Position numbers and translations under genes: made by a program. Shown piece after piece: positions 32,176-44,476 of a stretch of 64,000 nucleotides of DNA. Every line of letters begins with the position of its first letter. Positions within the stretch are counted from its first letter, which is position 1. The notes under the pieces are model-generated. The model saw nothing but the letters and a program-made list of their open reading frames with translations, made no database searches and was not told the DNA's origin. Source of the DNA: Ailurus styani (Eukaryota > Chordata > Mammalia > Carnivora > Ailuridae); the NCBI GenBank assembly GCA_002007465.1, contig LNAC01000336.1:508447-572446 (forward strand), given 5' to 3'.

Positions 32176-33264
32176 CCAAATATTCTCCTTTTCAAAGATT
32201 CTCCCTCTTTTGTGATATGTCCTCTACAACTATATTGCTTCTGTCTATACAGCTTATAATTTACATGACTCTTTAAAATTAAGTGGATTCAATTTAATTC
32301 TCTTTTGAAATTTTATTTTAAGGATTCTGTAATAACTTGAGATAAGTTTGTGATCCCTTTCTTGTATGTGTGCTTAAAGTTAGCTCCTTATGGCTTTACT
32401 ATTGATAAAGCAATTAAAAAATAGATCGATCTGCTAGGACATTTGGGCTACTTAATGAGTTGCTGTAGGATTGTCACAATTGAGACGGATTTGCTGCATG
32501 TGACAAGCTCTTATGTTTCCGTAAACCTTGATCATGCACAAGTCAGAGTCCAAATGAATCATGGGCATAAACTCAGGCTATGTCTAAGAGTAGGAACTAA
32601 ATCCATTATTTAGAATAAATGGATAATGTCTCTGTTCTCTGAATTACTATTACTTAATCATGAATATTTATTTTCTAACATTTACATGTTAAAAGCATAA
32701 AATATGAAGGAAACAGAGAATATTACACTTGAACAGGTTGCCAGTATTGTAGGATCCATTTTCTCACCTATGACTATTTTAGGCTCCTCTCCTCAGACCT
32801 TAAACTACTATTATTGTTTTAATTCTGATTCTGTAGTAGACTTTCTGAAAATCTAATGTCCCTTTATTATAGATCTGTAGCTCTTACAGAAGTTATTAAA
32901 GTCCTGTGTGTGCTCAATAGTTTTAACTAATTATATAGGTTTTCAAGCTAGTTTTGGCTCTGCAAAAAATGCAACTCAAGTACTTCTTCCTAAATCTCTC
33001 ACCTGTGTGTTTAAAAACAGTTTGAAATAAATGCTTACAGAGAAATTCTCAGTTCATATACTGATCAAAGGATTAAATTTGACCCATGCAAAAACCCTAT
33101 CTTCTACTTAGAAGTTCTATTGAACTTCATAGGAATATCCTTCTCTGCCTTCTCTTCTTACTTCACATGACTGGCACAGCTTATTACATTGCTCAATCCT
33201 TTAACTATATCATACAATTTAGCAATTTTTAAGTTAAAAATATTATTCTTTACAAGTTTTCTAT
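32176..33264. other. Unique sequence, possible conserved non-coding element
   Basis: No gene seen. 32330-32600 is free of recognisable repeats and keeps homeodomain-like cores (CAATTAAAA) and a few CpGs. This suggests, but does not show, constraint. Confidence 0.35.
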
Positions 33265-33370
33265 CTCTACCATTAGGTTGTGAACTCCTTAGGGTAAGAG
33301 CCACATCCTACTCTTCTTTGGTTTCCATATTCTATAGCCCAGAACTTTGCCCAAAGTGATTACACCATAT
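33265..33370 (+). repeat. L2 LINE 3' remnant, sense
   Basis: 'TTGTGAACTCCTTAGGGTAA', 'GAGCCACATCCTACTCTTCT' and 'TATAGCCCAGAACTTTGCCC' follow the L2 3' wording (gtgagctccttgagggcagggac ... ccagtgcctagcac). Confidence 0.6.
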
Positions 33371-36049
33371 ATAATACTTTATGGCTTTCTTGGTTAATAA
33401 GGATCCCAATTCCCCAACCAATAAGTTAGAGAAAGATAATATAACTTTTGTTTGATTGGCAGGGGCCAATGCATTGTTCATATTATATCTCTACAACTTC
33501 TTGCCTAGGATCTTTAATAGAGTGAGCATATAATAACTTCAGTGGCAAGTGAAAGATCTGAGAAAATAATTCCACCCTATATTCCCAATAAACACAGGGT
33601 TAGAGAATTCTTATGTGGGGTTGTTTGGGCCTTCTGTCTTACCAGGATGCTCTGTTTTTAATATTAGTCAGTATATTTCGTTTAGTGCCTTAATAGTAAC
33701 TGTGAATTTAAATTGACCTTTGGAACAGAAATGGACATAATTTTTCTTCCCTGCCTTATTGGATTCAGGTATATTTTCCTGTCTCTGTGTTACACAATAA
33801 TGGGAACAGGCATACAGTTAACAATACTGAGAATGAGCAAAATAACTAAATTATTTGCTCCAGGAAATACTTCTAGAAGGTAAGACTATGACCCAAATAA
33901 AATAGCTTCATATGAAGGCTTACAACTTGCTTATCAAGTTTGCATTAAGACATTACTGTATCCACCAATTCAAAGCCAGTATGTTATAAATTCTAAACTA
34001 TCTCAACCATTTACTTTCTTTGTAAAACCCACCTAAAAATTACACATCCCAAGTCAAAAATCCTAATCTCTTCTGATCTCCCCCGCCCGAGACATAACTA
34101 AGAAGAGCCTCTAAAGGTGATACTCTCTCTTACTGCATTTGATGTTAAAATAAATTTAAGTGTTTTACAAGTTTTTATGGTGATCCTTTGAGAGAGTCAA
34201 CAGTAAACAAACCTTTAGGGCAAGTGGGAAATCAGTCAGATGAATCACACATTATAAGCGTTCTCATTTCTGAAAACCAGCACAATGTTTTGCACAGCTA
34301 AGACATGTTCTACATCAAATGTTATTTTAGGAGATTGGAAATATTTTTTACATTCTTCACATAACAAAGCCCATTGGGAACTTGCTTTTGTTTGAAATCA
34401 GCTTATCAGTAGAAACTTTTCTTCATCAGAGTAATACTCTTAACCCTTTTAAGAGTTTCATTTAAGCATTACCATCTGAAATTTATATAGAGATTAAGAG
34501 GTAAATTTTTATTCCAGAAGCACTTGGAAAGGGCAGAATAGTCACTCAAGATATACAATTATAAGAGAGGTTAACCATCTTCTGCTCACTGCTATAATTC
34601 ACCAAATGTATCACATAATAAAATTCTGTGATAACTCACTTTTCCTGACAAAACCTGTAATGAGAACAGAAAATGGAATAAATTCATCTATTGACTTGAC
34701 CCAACATATAAGTAGAAAGGGGGAAATGCCATAGAATTACACCTTGTAAAAGTCACCATTCAGCTGTAATCTCATGGTTTTCCTTAGATTACTTAGCAAT
34801 ATATCTTTTATAAATCTTACCTCTCTCTCATTTAAAAAAGTTCAGAAATTCTAGTCAGCATTGTGAACAACGTTATAGAGTTTAACCTAGAAGGACACAC
34901 TGAAACCGGTTCTTTCTATTGTCTATAACACTACCTTGCTTCACACATTGTATCAAAAGCAATAAGAGGAATATAGGCAAACATTTGATAAATATTGAAC
35001 TATATACCTCTCACTAGTTCAGTTGCATCATAAAATTGGTAAGATTTCAGTATTTTAAGATTAGTACATCTTCACTGTCTTTATTGAGGGTGATATCAAT
35101 AGGAACACAGGAGAAGAAGTCACAAAAGTCCACTAATGAGATTTTGCTTTGACTTGTAGGTCATCTGGATTCTACTATTAAGAGATTATCATTTCGATAA
35201 CTGCATCTATCTGTTTTTTGGTACTCTGACAGGGCCTGCCAGCTGCTTCAATTTCCTCTTGTCTCTCATGCTTCTATGTCTCTGACATGTGTTTAACTAC
35301 GTACTTATCTCAGACTCTCAAAACCACGTCTCTGGTGACACTACCAGGTACTCTGACACATATGACCAAGAGCAGGCATACTAGCTTTCAGTGGAACATT
35401 CACAGGACAGGAGAACAAACACAGAACATTGTCTGACAATGCTGTTCCACCCCTATTAATAATTCGACATTTTTCTTATGTTGGTTTGGGATCATTTTGT
35501 TCAGAGATACTGCAGGGAAGAGTTCTTTATAGTTTCTAAAAATTTGTCAATAATCTGTCTTCTATTTCTGTCAATTTATCTTCTTCACTAGATGCTAAAC
35601 AGGACCTAAAAGAGATTAGAAAATTCTCAGTAGTAGCTGGCTTTTGATCCTGTCACTTCAAAGTATACTATTATTTTGAATTCTAGAAGTTTTAGCTTTC
35701 TCTGTATTCCTGCTACCACATCTTAATCCCACCTTCCACTCTAGAAATTGGATTTTTAAACTTTATGGGGGGATGGGGGAGATCAGGCATATTGAAAAGC
35801 AAAAGAGAAAAACACATTAAGTTTTTCTTTTTAGAAAATACTGCCATTTCATACATCTGTAATGTGATTCAGAGAGGCAGAGAGATGCTCTAATTTATGA
35901 AGCCAAACATATTTTACCACAGCACTTAATACAATTGCATTAATCAAAGAGTAGGAAACAATAATTCAAGGCCACATTTTCCAAATTATAACTTGTTTGT
36001 CATGTAAATTCCATATTTTTTGAGTTCATCAAAACCTAACCTAATTCTA
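33371..36049. other. Unique AT-rich sequence, no young insertions
   Basis: About 2.7 kb without a recognisable CAN-SINE, L1 or exon. Content is moderately AT-rich with scattered pyrimidine tracts. No supported gene. Confidence 0.4.
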
Positions 36050-36345
36050 ATTCTCACTGGATCTCTATTCATTTTTTGCTAATGTCCTTATTCTACGTTA
36101 CATGTCATACATTACGCTCTACAACCCAAATTCAACCTGTCTGAACCCCCATCTGTACTAGTCAACACAATGACTCCTGAAAAGGTCTTGCTTTTCACTA
36201 CAACTAACTCTATTGCAGGCATACATCCTCCTAGTGAGACTATGGAAGTTCCAAGAACAAAGGACAAATGTCTTAATTCTTTATATTTTCACTAACAGCT
36301 AAGATTAGGTTGGGCATAATGCTGGAGAGCATAAAGTACATACTA
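36050..36345 (+). repeat. L2 LINE 3' remnant, sense
   Basis: 'GAAGTTCCAAGAACAAAGGA', 'CAAATGTCTTAATTCTTTAT' and 'GGTTGGGCATAATGCTGGAG' loosely follow the sense L2 3' end; the pyrimidine-rich upstream part also fits. Diverged. Confidence 0.4.
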
Positions 36346-36641
36346 ATACATAAGGTACATAATAAATACATCTATTAATACTTAGAATCTTTAAATTCCC
36401 ACAAAGATATCAATGTTGGATTTGCATGTTTCCAATTTTATTCTGTTACTTCTATTTTTGGGGAGAGAGATAGCAAAAAGATCAAATATTTTCATGCAAT
36501 GAATTGAACAAAAGCCTCAGTCCAGGTAATTGTAGACTAATACTTATAGATCATGATCATATTCATAGAATTTACAATGTTGATATGCCAATGAATTAAG
36601 CTCCATTATAGATGAGAATTTTCACAGAAGCATACTTTAGC

Positions 36642-36871
36642 AGAATTTCCTTGGGGCACCTGGGTGGGTCAGTGGGTTGAATGTCTGCCTTCCCCTTGGG
36701 TCAGGTCTCGGGGTCATGGGATGGAGACCCACATCAAGCTCCCTGCTCTGTGGGGAGCCTACTTCTCCCTCACTCTCTGCCTGTCACTCCCCCTGCTTGT
36801 ACATACTCTCTGTCAAATAAATAAGTAAAATCTTTTTTAAAAATAATAATAATAATAAAAAAGAATTTCCT
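36642..36871 (+). mobile_element. CAN-SINE, moderately diverged
   Basis: Element 36652-36861: 'GGGCACCTGGGTGGGTCAG', 'GGGATGGAGACCC' as a decayed B box, a CT-rich middle, and the tail 'AAATAAATAAGTAAAATC' then (AAT)n. AGAATTTCCT at 36642-36651 and 36862-36871 is the target duplication. Confidence 0.94.
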
Positions 36872-37055
36872 CCTGTTGACTTTTGGCATTCAAGGGTGTG
36901 CACCTGTGTTTAAATATTTTGGACTTCTCATCATTCAAAAGGCCACTTTGAAGAATACATGTTTCGATTCAGTAATAGCCAGAGGGCTTTCCATCCATGC
37001 ATACTCCCTCACAATCCCCAAGAGTTCTTGTTTTAAAATGCAAAATCTTGGGATG

Positions 37056-37243
37056 ATGCCTGGGTGGCTCAGTCCTTAAACATCTGCCTTAGCTTCAGGT
37101 CATGATCCTAAGGTCCTGGGATTGATCAAGCCTTGATCTTGGTGGGAAGCCTGCTTCTCCCTCTCCCACTCCCCCTGCTTGTGTTCTCTTTCTCACTGTC
37201 TCTGTCAAATAAATAAATAAAATTTTAAAAATAAATAAATAAC
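37056..37243 (+). mobile_element. CAN-SINE, diverged
   Basis: 'GATGCCTGGGTGGCTCAG', 'TTCAGGTCATGATCCTAAGG', 'GGTCCTGGGATTGATC' and the tail 'CAAATAAATAAATAAAAT'. No clear target duplication. About 195 bp from the preceding SINE, same strand. Confidence 0.9.
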
Positions 37244-37267
37244 CTGACCTCCTTTTCTTCTTCCGGT

Positions 37268-37375
37268 CTTTTATTTTTTTAATTTTTTTAATTTTTTTAA
37301 TTTTTATTTTTTATTCTTTGCCCCAGGGGTACAGGTCTGTGAATCATCAGGCTTACATCTTTCACTACAACAGAG
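37268..37375 (-). mobile_element. Carnivoran L1 3' end, antisense, very short
   Basis: An AT-rich tail of 8-bp 'aatttttt' units (37274-37317) is followed by 'CTTTGCCCCAGGGGTACAGG', 'TCTGTGAATCATCAGGCTTA'. This is the reverse complement of the L1 terminus seen at 25133-25212. Only about 100 bp was inserted. Confidence 0.75.
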
Positions 37376-37680
37376 AAGAGGTAGGAAAACCTACCAAGAA
37401 ACCAATATTCTGTCAAAAAAGGTACTTATTTGCATTAGCAAAACCATCTCCTAACTCCAGTTTATATTATTGGTTATATATTAGTGGTACCTTGGAAACC
37501 CTTCATTATTAGTGGAAACCCTTCATATTTAGGAGAGGTGTGTTCTAGGACAATGGGTCTAAAGGAATCATTGTTGTCTGTTATGTAAAGTACTCTTAGT
37601 ATATTAAACATCATCTAAGAGTTTAAAAAAATAATAAAATAAAATAAAAAATAAAAATAAATAAATAAAATAAAGCACAA

Positions 37681-37799
37681 AATCTTAGATCCTATCCCAG
37701 ATATACTGAATCAGACTGGGGAATGGGAAATTCTGTCTACTTTTAAAAAACAAACAAAAATGCTTTCTGGGTTAGAGGAAGTTTGTGGATCACTAGTTT
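37681..37799. mobile_element. MER5-type (hAT) DNA transposon remnant
   Basis: 'ATATACTGAATCAGACTGGG' corresponds to the MER5 core 'cctactgaatcagaatctctggg', and 'GTTTGTGGATCACTAG' to its end 'gtttgagaaccactg'. An A-rich tract (37625-37672) precedes it. Non-autonomous and inactive. Confidence 0.5.
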
Positions 37800-40064
37800 A
37801 AACTAGTGGGTCCTTGGGGCATCAATTCAGGCTGTTGTGAATTCAGTAAAATACAAGAGTATATAACACATCAGTCCAAGGTTGGTCATAGCACAGCATA
37901 GGAGGAATTAAACTCTTCCTTCAGTGAAGCTTGACAAAATCAAGGGAGTCTTAATTGAAACTGTCATAGTTTACCATTATTTTCCCATTAAATATGCCAA
38001 TATTTAACCATTCTTGATTTTCCTCCTTTTGTTGTTTTTACAAATGAGAAGAAAAATTTCCCTCTATGCTTCTATGCTTTTCCTAGTTTCTGTAGTTCAG
38101 CTAGATTAAAAATTCTCTGGATGGACTAATAATTTAGCTGGACCTCTTATAAAATAGTAAAGCAAATCCTTTTCAAGTTAGAGGTGAAAGCCAAACATGC
38201 TCCCTTAGAAATTACAGAAAATGGACTTCCAAATTATTCTTCTATATTAACTCCTAGGATATTCATGGAAACTTCCCCATTTCTCCAGCCTTGTTTCCAC
38301 TACTGCTTACCACTACTGCTTACTGAGTTATTCTTCCAGTGCATAAACTTGGATTAGGTCTGTAAAATACCTCACTGCTAATCTCAGGTCATGTTATCTA
38401 ATTATTTTCAAATAACCACAAAAGGATGTGTATTTCAAGAATAACTCTAAATTAGAGAAAAGCAGAGGTAAATGATATTTATGAATTGGGAGACTGAAAA
38501 AACTAATTGAATTAAGTATTAGTTTCATAGAAAATGAACAAATAATGAAATATCATAAGATATTGATTTGAGGAACTAGCAACTCTATCCATAAATTGAA
38601 TAAAAAGACTATTTAAGGAAATGGAGAAAAACTGTAGGAAGGTAATACTGTTTAACAGAATCAATCAATACTTTCAATAACTTCCTGAACCAGAACACAC
38701 TAAATAAGACTTTTTTATCAATCACTCATGCCTGCCAGCTGCTTATCATGCCTGTCTTTTACTTGAAAAGCCTAAACCATCACAGAAGTAGAACCTGGTA
38801 TCAGCTCTTGAGATACCTACATCACTAATGAGATTTTCAATTGGCTTTTCAATTTCATCTTTTCCACGTTATGCCCCTGAATAATTGAAAAAAGAGTTTT
38901 ATAAATTACAAATCCCCATGAAACCTCTGTGTACAATAGTCATTTAATTATTCAATCCTTTCTACTGTTATCATTAATAGAGCAATTGGCATTTCCACTG
39001 CACACTCTGTACCTGTTACACTGAATGGAAGTTACAGTTCTTCCACAGAAATTAGCAGAAGTCTGGGCCCTGACTCAGAATGGGAGAAGCACAGGAAAGA
39101 AACTAAAAGCCCTTTCTTTAGTTAGACACTTCAAAGAGACTTACTCATACTGAAATTACCGGTCTTTTTTGTAAGAAATTCTATGCTATTAGAACCATAT
39201 CACTTAATCTGCCATTCCCTCTATGCATTGTAAAGAACCATGATCCTTTTTTCACTAAGCCTAAGTCTATACTACTTTCCTCATTCCTGTCCATGTGGAA
39301 ATTCCAGGAATTTCAGCCTACAGGTTCAACACTGTCCAGTCCCCCACTAAGCCTTACCAAGACAGGTTATTTTTAGGAGCCTCCATACAGATTGGCAGGT
39401 GAAGGTTGTCTTAGACCCAGCTCACCATATGACCTGCATGCTCAAGGTCTTTGCTGATCTATGAAAGTTTTTGCCTAGTATAAAGCCCAAAACACCTCCT
39501 TCATTTACTAGATGGACTGCCAACTATTCTTCCAGTACCTGAGTGTCCCAAGGAACTTCAATCTGATTGATTACAGTCTAGACTTTGTGACTCATCCTTC
39601 TCACCTCTCATTCCTAAGAAGAGTGACTCAGTACATCATATTGAGAGCAGCTTACAGGCCAGTTACTAACTAAACTAATTGAACCTGAACCACGAGCATT
39701 GTTGTCTAATTTTCCAGATGACTCTCATATTAGATCTCAGCATAATAATGCTAATCTTAACCCAACATAAGCTTTGAGGATTGATTGTGATAGCTGCCAC
39801 CTGTATGTCTCCCTAGACCATGGTTTTCTGGGTCTCAGTCTACTGCTCTTCTCAGTCTATAGCCCTTGAAGTCCCTGTGCAACATAGACTCAACTATATC
39901 TCTTATTGTGGTTACCAGTATACAAAGATTGAATTTAATTCTTTAACAGAAATTTTTCCTGTGACTTTCACATGGTATGTGATGGTATTTCTAAAAAATT
40001 GGGCAGATGAAAATATTTACGCCTACTACCATGAAATTTAGCATCCCTAAATTTGTAATACATT
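37800..40064. other. Unique sequence, unclassified
   Basis: No gene recognised. 39000-39880 has a different texture (fewer homopolymers, more balanced base content) and may be decayed LTR or ERV-internal DNA; I could not identify it. A short direct repeat CCACTACTGCTTAC lies near 38297-38323. Confidence 0.35.
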
Positions 40065-40140
40065 CTAGATATCATTCACTCACTCATTCATTTAGGAACA
40101 TATTCCTAGACCCTTTTGCAGGACAATAAGCAGCAAAATA
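40065..40140 (-). repeat. L2-like remnant
   Basis: 'TTCACTCACTCATTCATTTA' then 'GGAACATATTCCTAGACCC' resembles the antisense L2 terminus (tcattcattcaacaaatatttattgag). Weak. Confidence 0.35.
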
Positions 40141-41042
40141 ATCTAGTACAGTATTTTGCAGTATCTGATTTTTAAAAAAGAAATAAGACATTAAAATGCT
40201 AAGAAGAGATTATGGTTTTGAAACAGTTGGTACGAGAAGCTCGTGGGTTCTTTCTTTCCATCTCCACCCTCTTAAAATATTTAAGTTACCAAGGTACAGC
40301 TTACAATAATGCACATGTCTTATCAGTCCTTGCCCCCAAAATATTTAATGTTTAAATAAACAAGAGACCCATAATATTGGCTAATACTTATGAAACAAAA
40401 ATACACCCATTCATAGACAAGTAATCTGTGGGCAGAGTCAACACTGGGCAAAACTCTGAAGAAAATATTACATTCCTATCCCTTCCAACCCCTAAATTCT
40501 CCTTTAAACTACCTTCCCCTTGCTCTCATATCTCTATCTTATCCCCAAATCAAGCAGGCACAGCACCATTACTCATCTTGAGAATGGCATGCTTCTTCTC
40601 CATGTTCTAAGTTTATATTCCCTTGAGAATTGGCCTTAGTGCTATTCCAGAAGACAATTATTTCAGAATGTACTTTGTGCTGGTAAAAGAAGGATGATGA
40701 AGACATACATGGCCTTCTAGGGTCATCTTCTTTTCAGATAATGTATGAATGTAATTTTGTAATCTTTAGAAAATATCTGCAACCCTTTATTCTAAATATT
40801 TACCCATAATATTATTTAGCTCAGATGAATAATATATTGATACATATAAAGGGTTCATTATCTTTCAGATTTAAACATCTTGAGACAATTCAAAAAGTCC
40901 TTACTGTAGAATCTTGTTTCTTATATTCATCTTATGTATTTCTTTGCCTTGTTTTGCTTGATGGTATCCAATTCTAGGTCACCAAGGGCACTTACTCATT
41001 TAGTCTCGTGCCTCAGGTTTAATACCTTCACATTTTAAGTTT
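40141..41042. other. Unique non-coding sequence
   Basis: No repeat or gene recognised. Confidence 0.45.
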
Positions 41043-41269
41043 GAAAAATCTCTATTTTGGGGCGCCTGGGTGGCTCAGTGGGTTAAGCCTCTGCCTTTGG
41101 CTCAGATCATGATCTCAGGATCTTGGGATCAAGCCCTGCATCAGGCTCTCTTCTCAGCGGGGAGCCTGCTTCCCCTTCTCCCTCTGCTTGCCTCTCTGCC
41201 TACTTGTGATCTCTCTTTGTCAAATAAATAAAAATCTTTAAAAAAAAAAAAAGAAAAATCTCTATTTTG
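41043..41269 (+). mobile_element. Young CAN-SINE with 17-bp target duplication
   Basis: Element 41060-41252 starts GGGCGCCTGGGTGGCTCAG and ends with an AAATAAATAAAAATC tail and poly-A. GAAAAATCTCTATTTTG is exact at 41043-41059 and 41253-41269. Confidence 0.97.
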
Positions 41270-41397
41270 TCAAAATGGAGGCATCCTTTATTCAACTTTA
41301 AATATGATTTATTGTTCCTTGCAAGACTGTTCTTTACCTTAATTGGGAGGGAAGCTTCTTTATAAGCTCTTCCTGATTTACTTTCACTTTAAATTTT

Positions 41398-41420
41398 TAT
41401 TTATTTATTTATTTATTTTT
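41398..41420. repeat. (TTTA)n microsatellite
   Basis: About five TTTA units. Confidence 0.9.
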
Positions 41421-41515
41421 AGCACTGCCAATTCTGCTAACCTGAGAACATTAATTAAATGTGACTGGTGACAAGAGGCTTTGCAAATATTCTTTAAATT
41501 TCTTATTCCCTATGG

Positions 41516-41684
41516 CAGTGATTTTTAAGTGAGAATGCCTTAAAATCACCTGAACAAAACAGTTTTGGGGCCCTAATCCTAGGTTTCAGAAAACCTGGGG
41601 TTGATTTTTAAAAAAAAATTGTGCATTTCTAACAAGTGCCCAACAGTTGCAACTGGTCTAAGGGCCACGCTCTGAGAACCACAG
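41516..41684 (+). mobile_element. MER5A-type hAT DNA transposon
   Basis: Starts CAGTGATTTTTAAGTGAG, contains 'AAAATCACCTGAACAAAAC', 'GTGCATTTCTAACAAGTGCC' and ends 'CGCTCTGAGAACCACAG'. These are the terminal repeats and core of MER5A, a non-autonomous hAT-Charlie element inactive since early mammals. Confidence 0.85.
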
Positions 41685-41787
41685 TCCTATAAATTCAGTC
41701 TCATTGTACTTTATAAGCACTTAGTCCAATAGGCAATCAATATCCTAAATAGAGCAGGTGATTTTTTAAAAAGTGCTATTCCTACCC

Positions 41788-41949
41788 ACATGGTTCTCAG
41801 CAATGGCTGCATGCTAAAATTATCTGGGAAGGGGGGGTGGTTCTTAAATCTCTGGAACCCCAGGTCAATGAAAGTAGAATTTCTGGGGTTGGATCTCAGG
41901 CATAGTAGTCTCCATAGGTGATCCCAACGTATAGCCAACCTCGAGAAAT
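41788..41949. mobile_element. MER5-related hAT remnant
   Basis: 'ATGGTTCTCAGCAATGGCTG', 'CATGCTAAAATTATCTGGG', 'GAATTTCTGGGGTTGG' and 'AGGTGATCCCAACGTATAG' match a MER5B/MER5-like element. It ends in a decayed inverted terminal repeat (CGAGAAATACCA). Confidence 0.65.
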
Positions 41950-42339
41950 ACCATTTTACTTTAAGGAGTATCTTTCTCAAGGTAAGTCAAAATCAGTAAG
42001 TTTGAAAGTTGGGAAGACAAAATTTTTCTTATCAATTTACACTATATGGTTTACCAATTTACAAAAATGACACAAGTAGATTTCCCCATAATTCTTTTTA
42101 AGTCATTAAGTTTATTTATCTACTTCCATGCCCAATCACACATACTAAAAAGAAAAGAGATTTAGATCAATGGTCATTCACTTCTGTATGCTTGTATTTT
42201 CTTCCCCAGTGGGAGCTCTTATACATGCCCCTTTACCTCCATGTCCTTACTCAATAACTTATTAATAATGACAGCCAGCCCCGTTGACCAGTTGGGGAAG
42301 AAAAAAGGGGCTAGGTTCTACTTTAAAAATCTAATTTTA

Positions 42340-42540
42340 AAGAAACTGAGAAAACTGAGGATGGATTAAAGACATTCCATAATTTTCTCAAGGTCTTATG
42401 ACTAGCAAGTTGAAGTAAAGACTATTTTTAATTTCACGTATTCTTTCACTGAAAAACTATTAAACAAGTGCTTGTTATTCACTAGGCAGCAGTATAAGCA
42501 CTGCACATGCTTCTAACTTCTACTGTGTAAGAAGTCAAGA
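42340..42540 (-). repeat. MIR and L2-like remnants, antisense
   Basis: 42345-42440 has 'GAGAAAACTGAGGATGG' and 'CTCAAGGTCTTATGACTAGC', like antisense MIR. 42460-42510 has 'AACAAGTGCTTGTTATTCAC', like antisense L2. Both are weak. Confidence 0.4.
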
Positions 42541-42736
42541 AATGCTTGAGTAATGCTCAACTATATGAGGGTACAATATATAGAGATCTCATGAGGAGAG
42601 AACTCTGTTAACATCCAAACAAGTGGATTTGTGCAGTGAGGCTCACCAGTGACTTAGAGCTAATCATGTACCAGGATGCTATAAATTTATTACTGGTAGC
42701 ATTCCATTGGAAATTGGAATATCATAGAATCATGAT

Positions 42737-42961
42737 AGAATCAAGAATTTTTTTTTTAAAGATTTTATTTATTTATTTCACAGAGGGAGAGAGATCACAA
42801 GGAGGCAGAGAGGCAGGCAGACAGAGAGAGTGGGAAGCAGGCTCCCCGCTAAGCAGGGAGCCCAATTCAGGCCTCGATCCCAGGACCCTGAGATCATGAC
42901 CTGAGCCGAAAGCAGAGGCTTTAACCCACTGAGCCACCCAGGCGCCCAGAATCAAGAATTT
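42737..42961 (-). mobile_element. Young CAN-SINE with 14-bp target duplication
   Basis: Element 42751-42947: 'AAAGATTTTATTTATTTATT', 'AGGCAGAGAGGCAGGCAGAC', 'GAGATCATGACCTGAGCCG' and 'CCACTGAGCCACCCAGGCGC'. AGAATCAAGAATTT is exact at 42737-42750 and 42948-42961. Confidence 0.97.
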
Positions 42962-43218
42962 CAATGTCATCTTTCTTCTCAGGCTTCCTCCTAATTTAGT
43001 ATACCTATCATAAAACATCTTTGACAGATAATGATCTAGTCCTGGCTTGAGCACAGAATGAAGGAGCTCTCATTCTTTGTGAGACAACCTATTACATTGC
43101 TAGAAGCTGTAATTGGTGAATTCTGCCCCAAGTGTGTTTATATGCACATCTTCCCTTTGGCTTAAGTCATAAGATCATTTGTGGGACAAATATACTCTTT
43201 TTTCACATGATAGTCTTT

Positions 43219-43432
43219 CAATTCTTTTTTTTTTAAGATTTTATTTATTTATTTGAGAGAGAGAGAGAGAGAGTGAGCGAGAGAGCATGAGAGGGGAGAA
43301 GGTCAGAGGGAGAAGCAGACTCTCCATGGAGCTGGGAGCCCGATGTGGGACTCGATCCCCGGACTCCGGGACCATGACCTGAGCCGAAGGCAGTCGCTTA
43401 ATCAACTGAGCCACCCAGGCGCCCGCAATTCT
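43219..43432 (-). mobile_element. CAN-SINE, older subtype
   Basis: Element 43226-43425: 'AAGATTTTATTTATTTATTT', a (GA)n stretch, 'CCGATGTGGGACTCGATCCC', 'ACCATGACCTGAGCCGAAGG' and 'AACTGAGCCACCCAGGCGCC'. CAATTCT at 43219-43225 and 43426-43432. Retains several CpGs. Confidence 0.95.
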
Positions 43433-44433
43433 GGTTTTTTAGATGATATTTATTTAGGGGCCATTTGTCTCAATACTTTGCTGAGCATCAGAAAATATAG
43501 TTTTCTTTTCTGATGACTTTGTCATCTGAATATCTCAATTTGAATATCTCAAATTTATATACAAATATTGGTAATCAGAACTCTTTGCTGTAATAGAACC
43601 AAGCGAGGTCTACCTAGTTAATATTCTGAGGATGTTCTATCTTTTAAAGTCCTTCATTCCTAGGATTATATTTTGTTACTTAATTATTCAACAACATTCT
43701 AAAAAGTATCACTTTAGAAACAAGGACTCATCTTTAAAGTATCACTAATAAAGATGGCATACTTGAGGGAACTCTGAGCAGGAAGCCAACCAACAAAACC
43801 ACCTCACTCATTGTATTCCATGTGAATGGTTCACTATCAAGTTGGGTAATATGACAGCTCTGCTGAGACGACTAAAAAAGAAACTCATTGATAACAACAT
43901 TCAAGATAGAAGTTTTACCTTAAATCCTGGGAACTTGACTTTCAGCTGTTTTGCCAATATCCCACTTAATAGTTTTATAGTACATGAACAACTCTTTAAT
44001 GACTTAATTTTCTCCCAAAGGACTGAGTATTTCATTTTAGGGATTAACTTTCTCATCAATAGAAATAGACCTATTATTATCATTGTTATAATGTGGCTGC
44101 TATTAAGCTATTAATTAACAAGTTACTATATGCTCTGTGATGACCTACATCACACAATGGGCCACTCTTGCAATAACTGCCTCATGGTGGGAGATAATTA
44201 TTCAGTTCATATTTGTAAAGCACTTGTAAGTCTTCTATAACTATACCAGTCAATATTTACCTAAACCCTCTTAATGATGTTGCACTAATAAGCAATAACA
44301 CGTTTTATAAGTATTCCTTAATATTCCTTTATTTGTCTAACCTTTCATCTAAGAAACTGTTTTTAAGAAAATATTTAAGCTCTTCCTGGAAGTCCTAAAA
44401 ATATTTATGATATGAAGATGTGTGTGTATTGTG

Positions 44434-44476
<43 letters not shown>

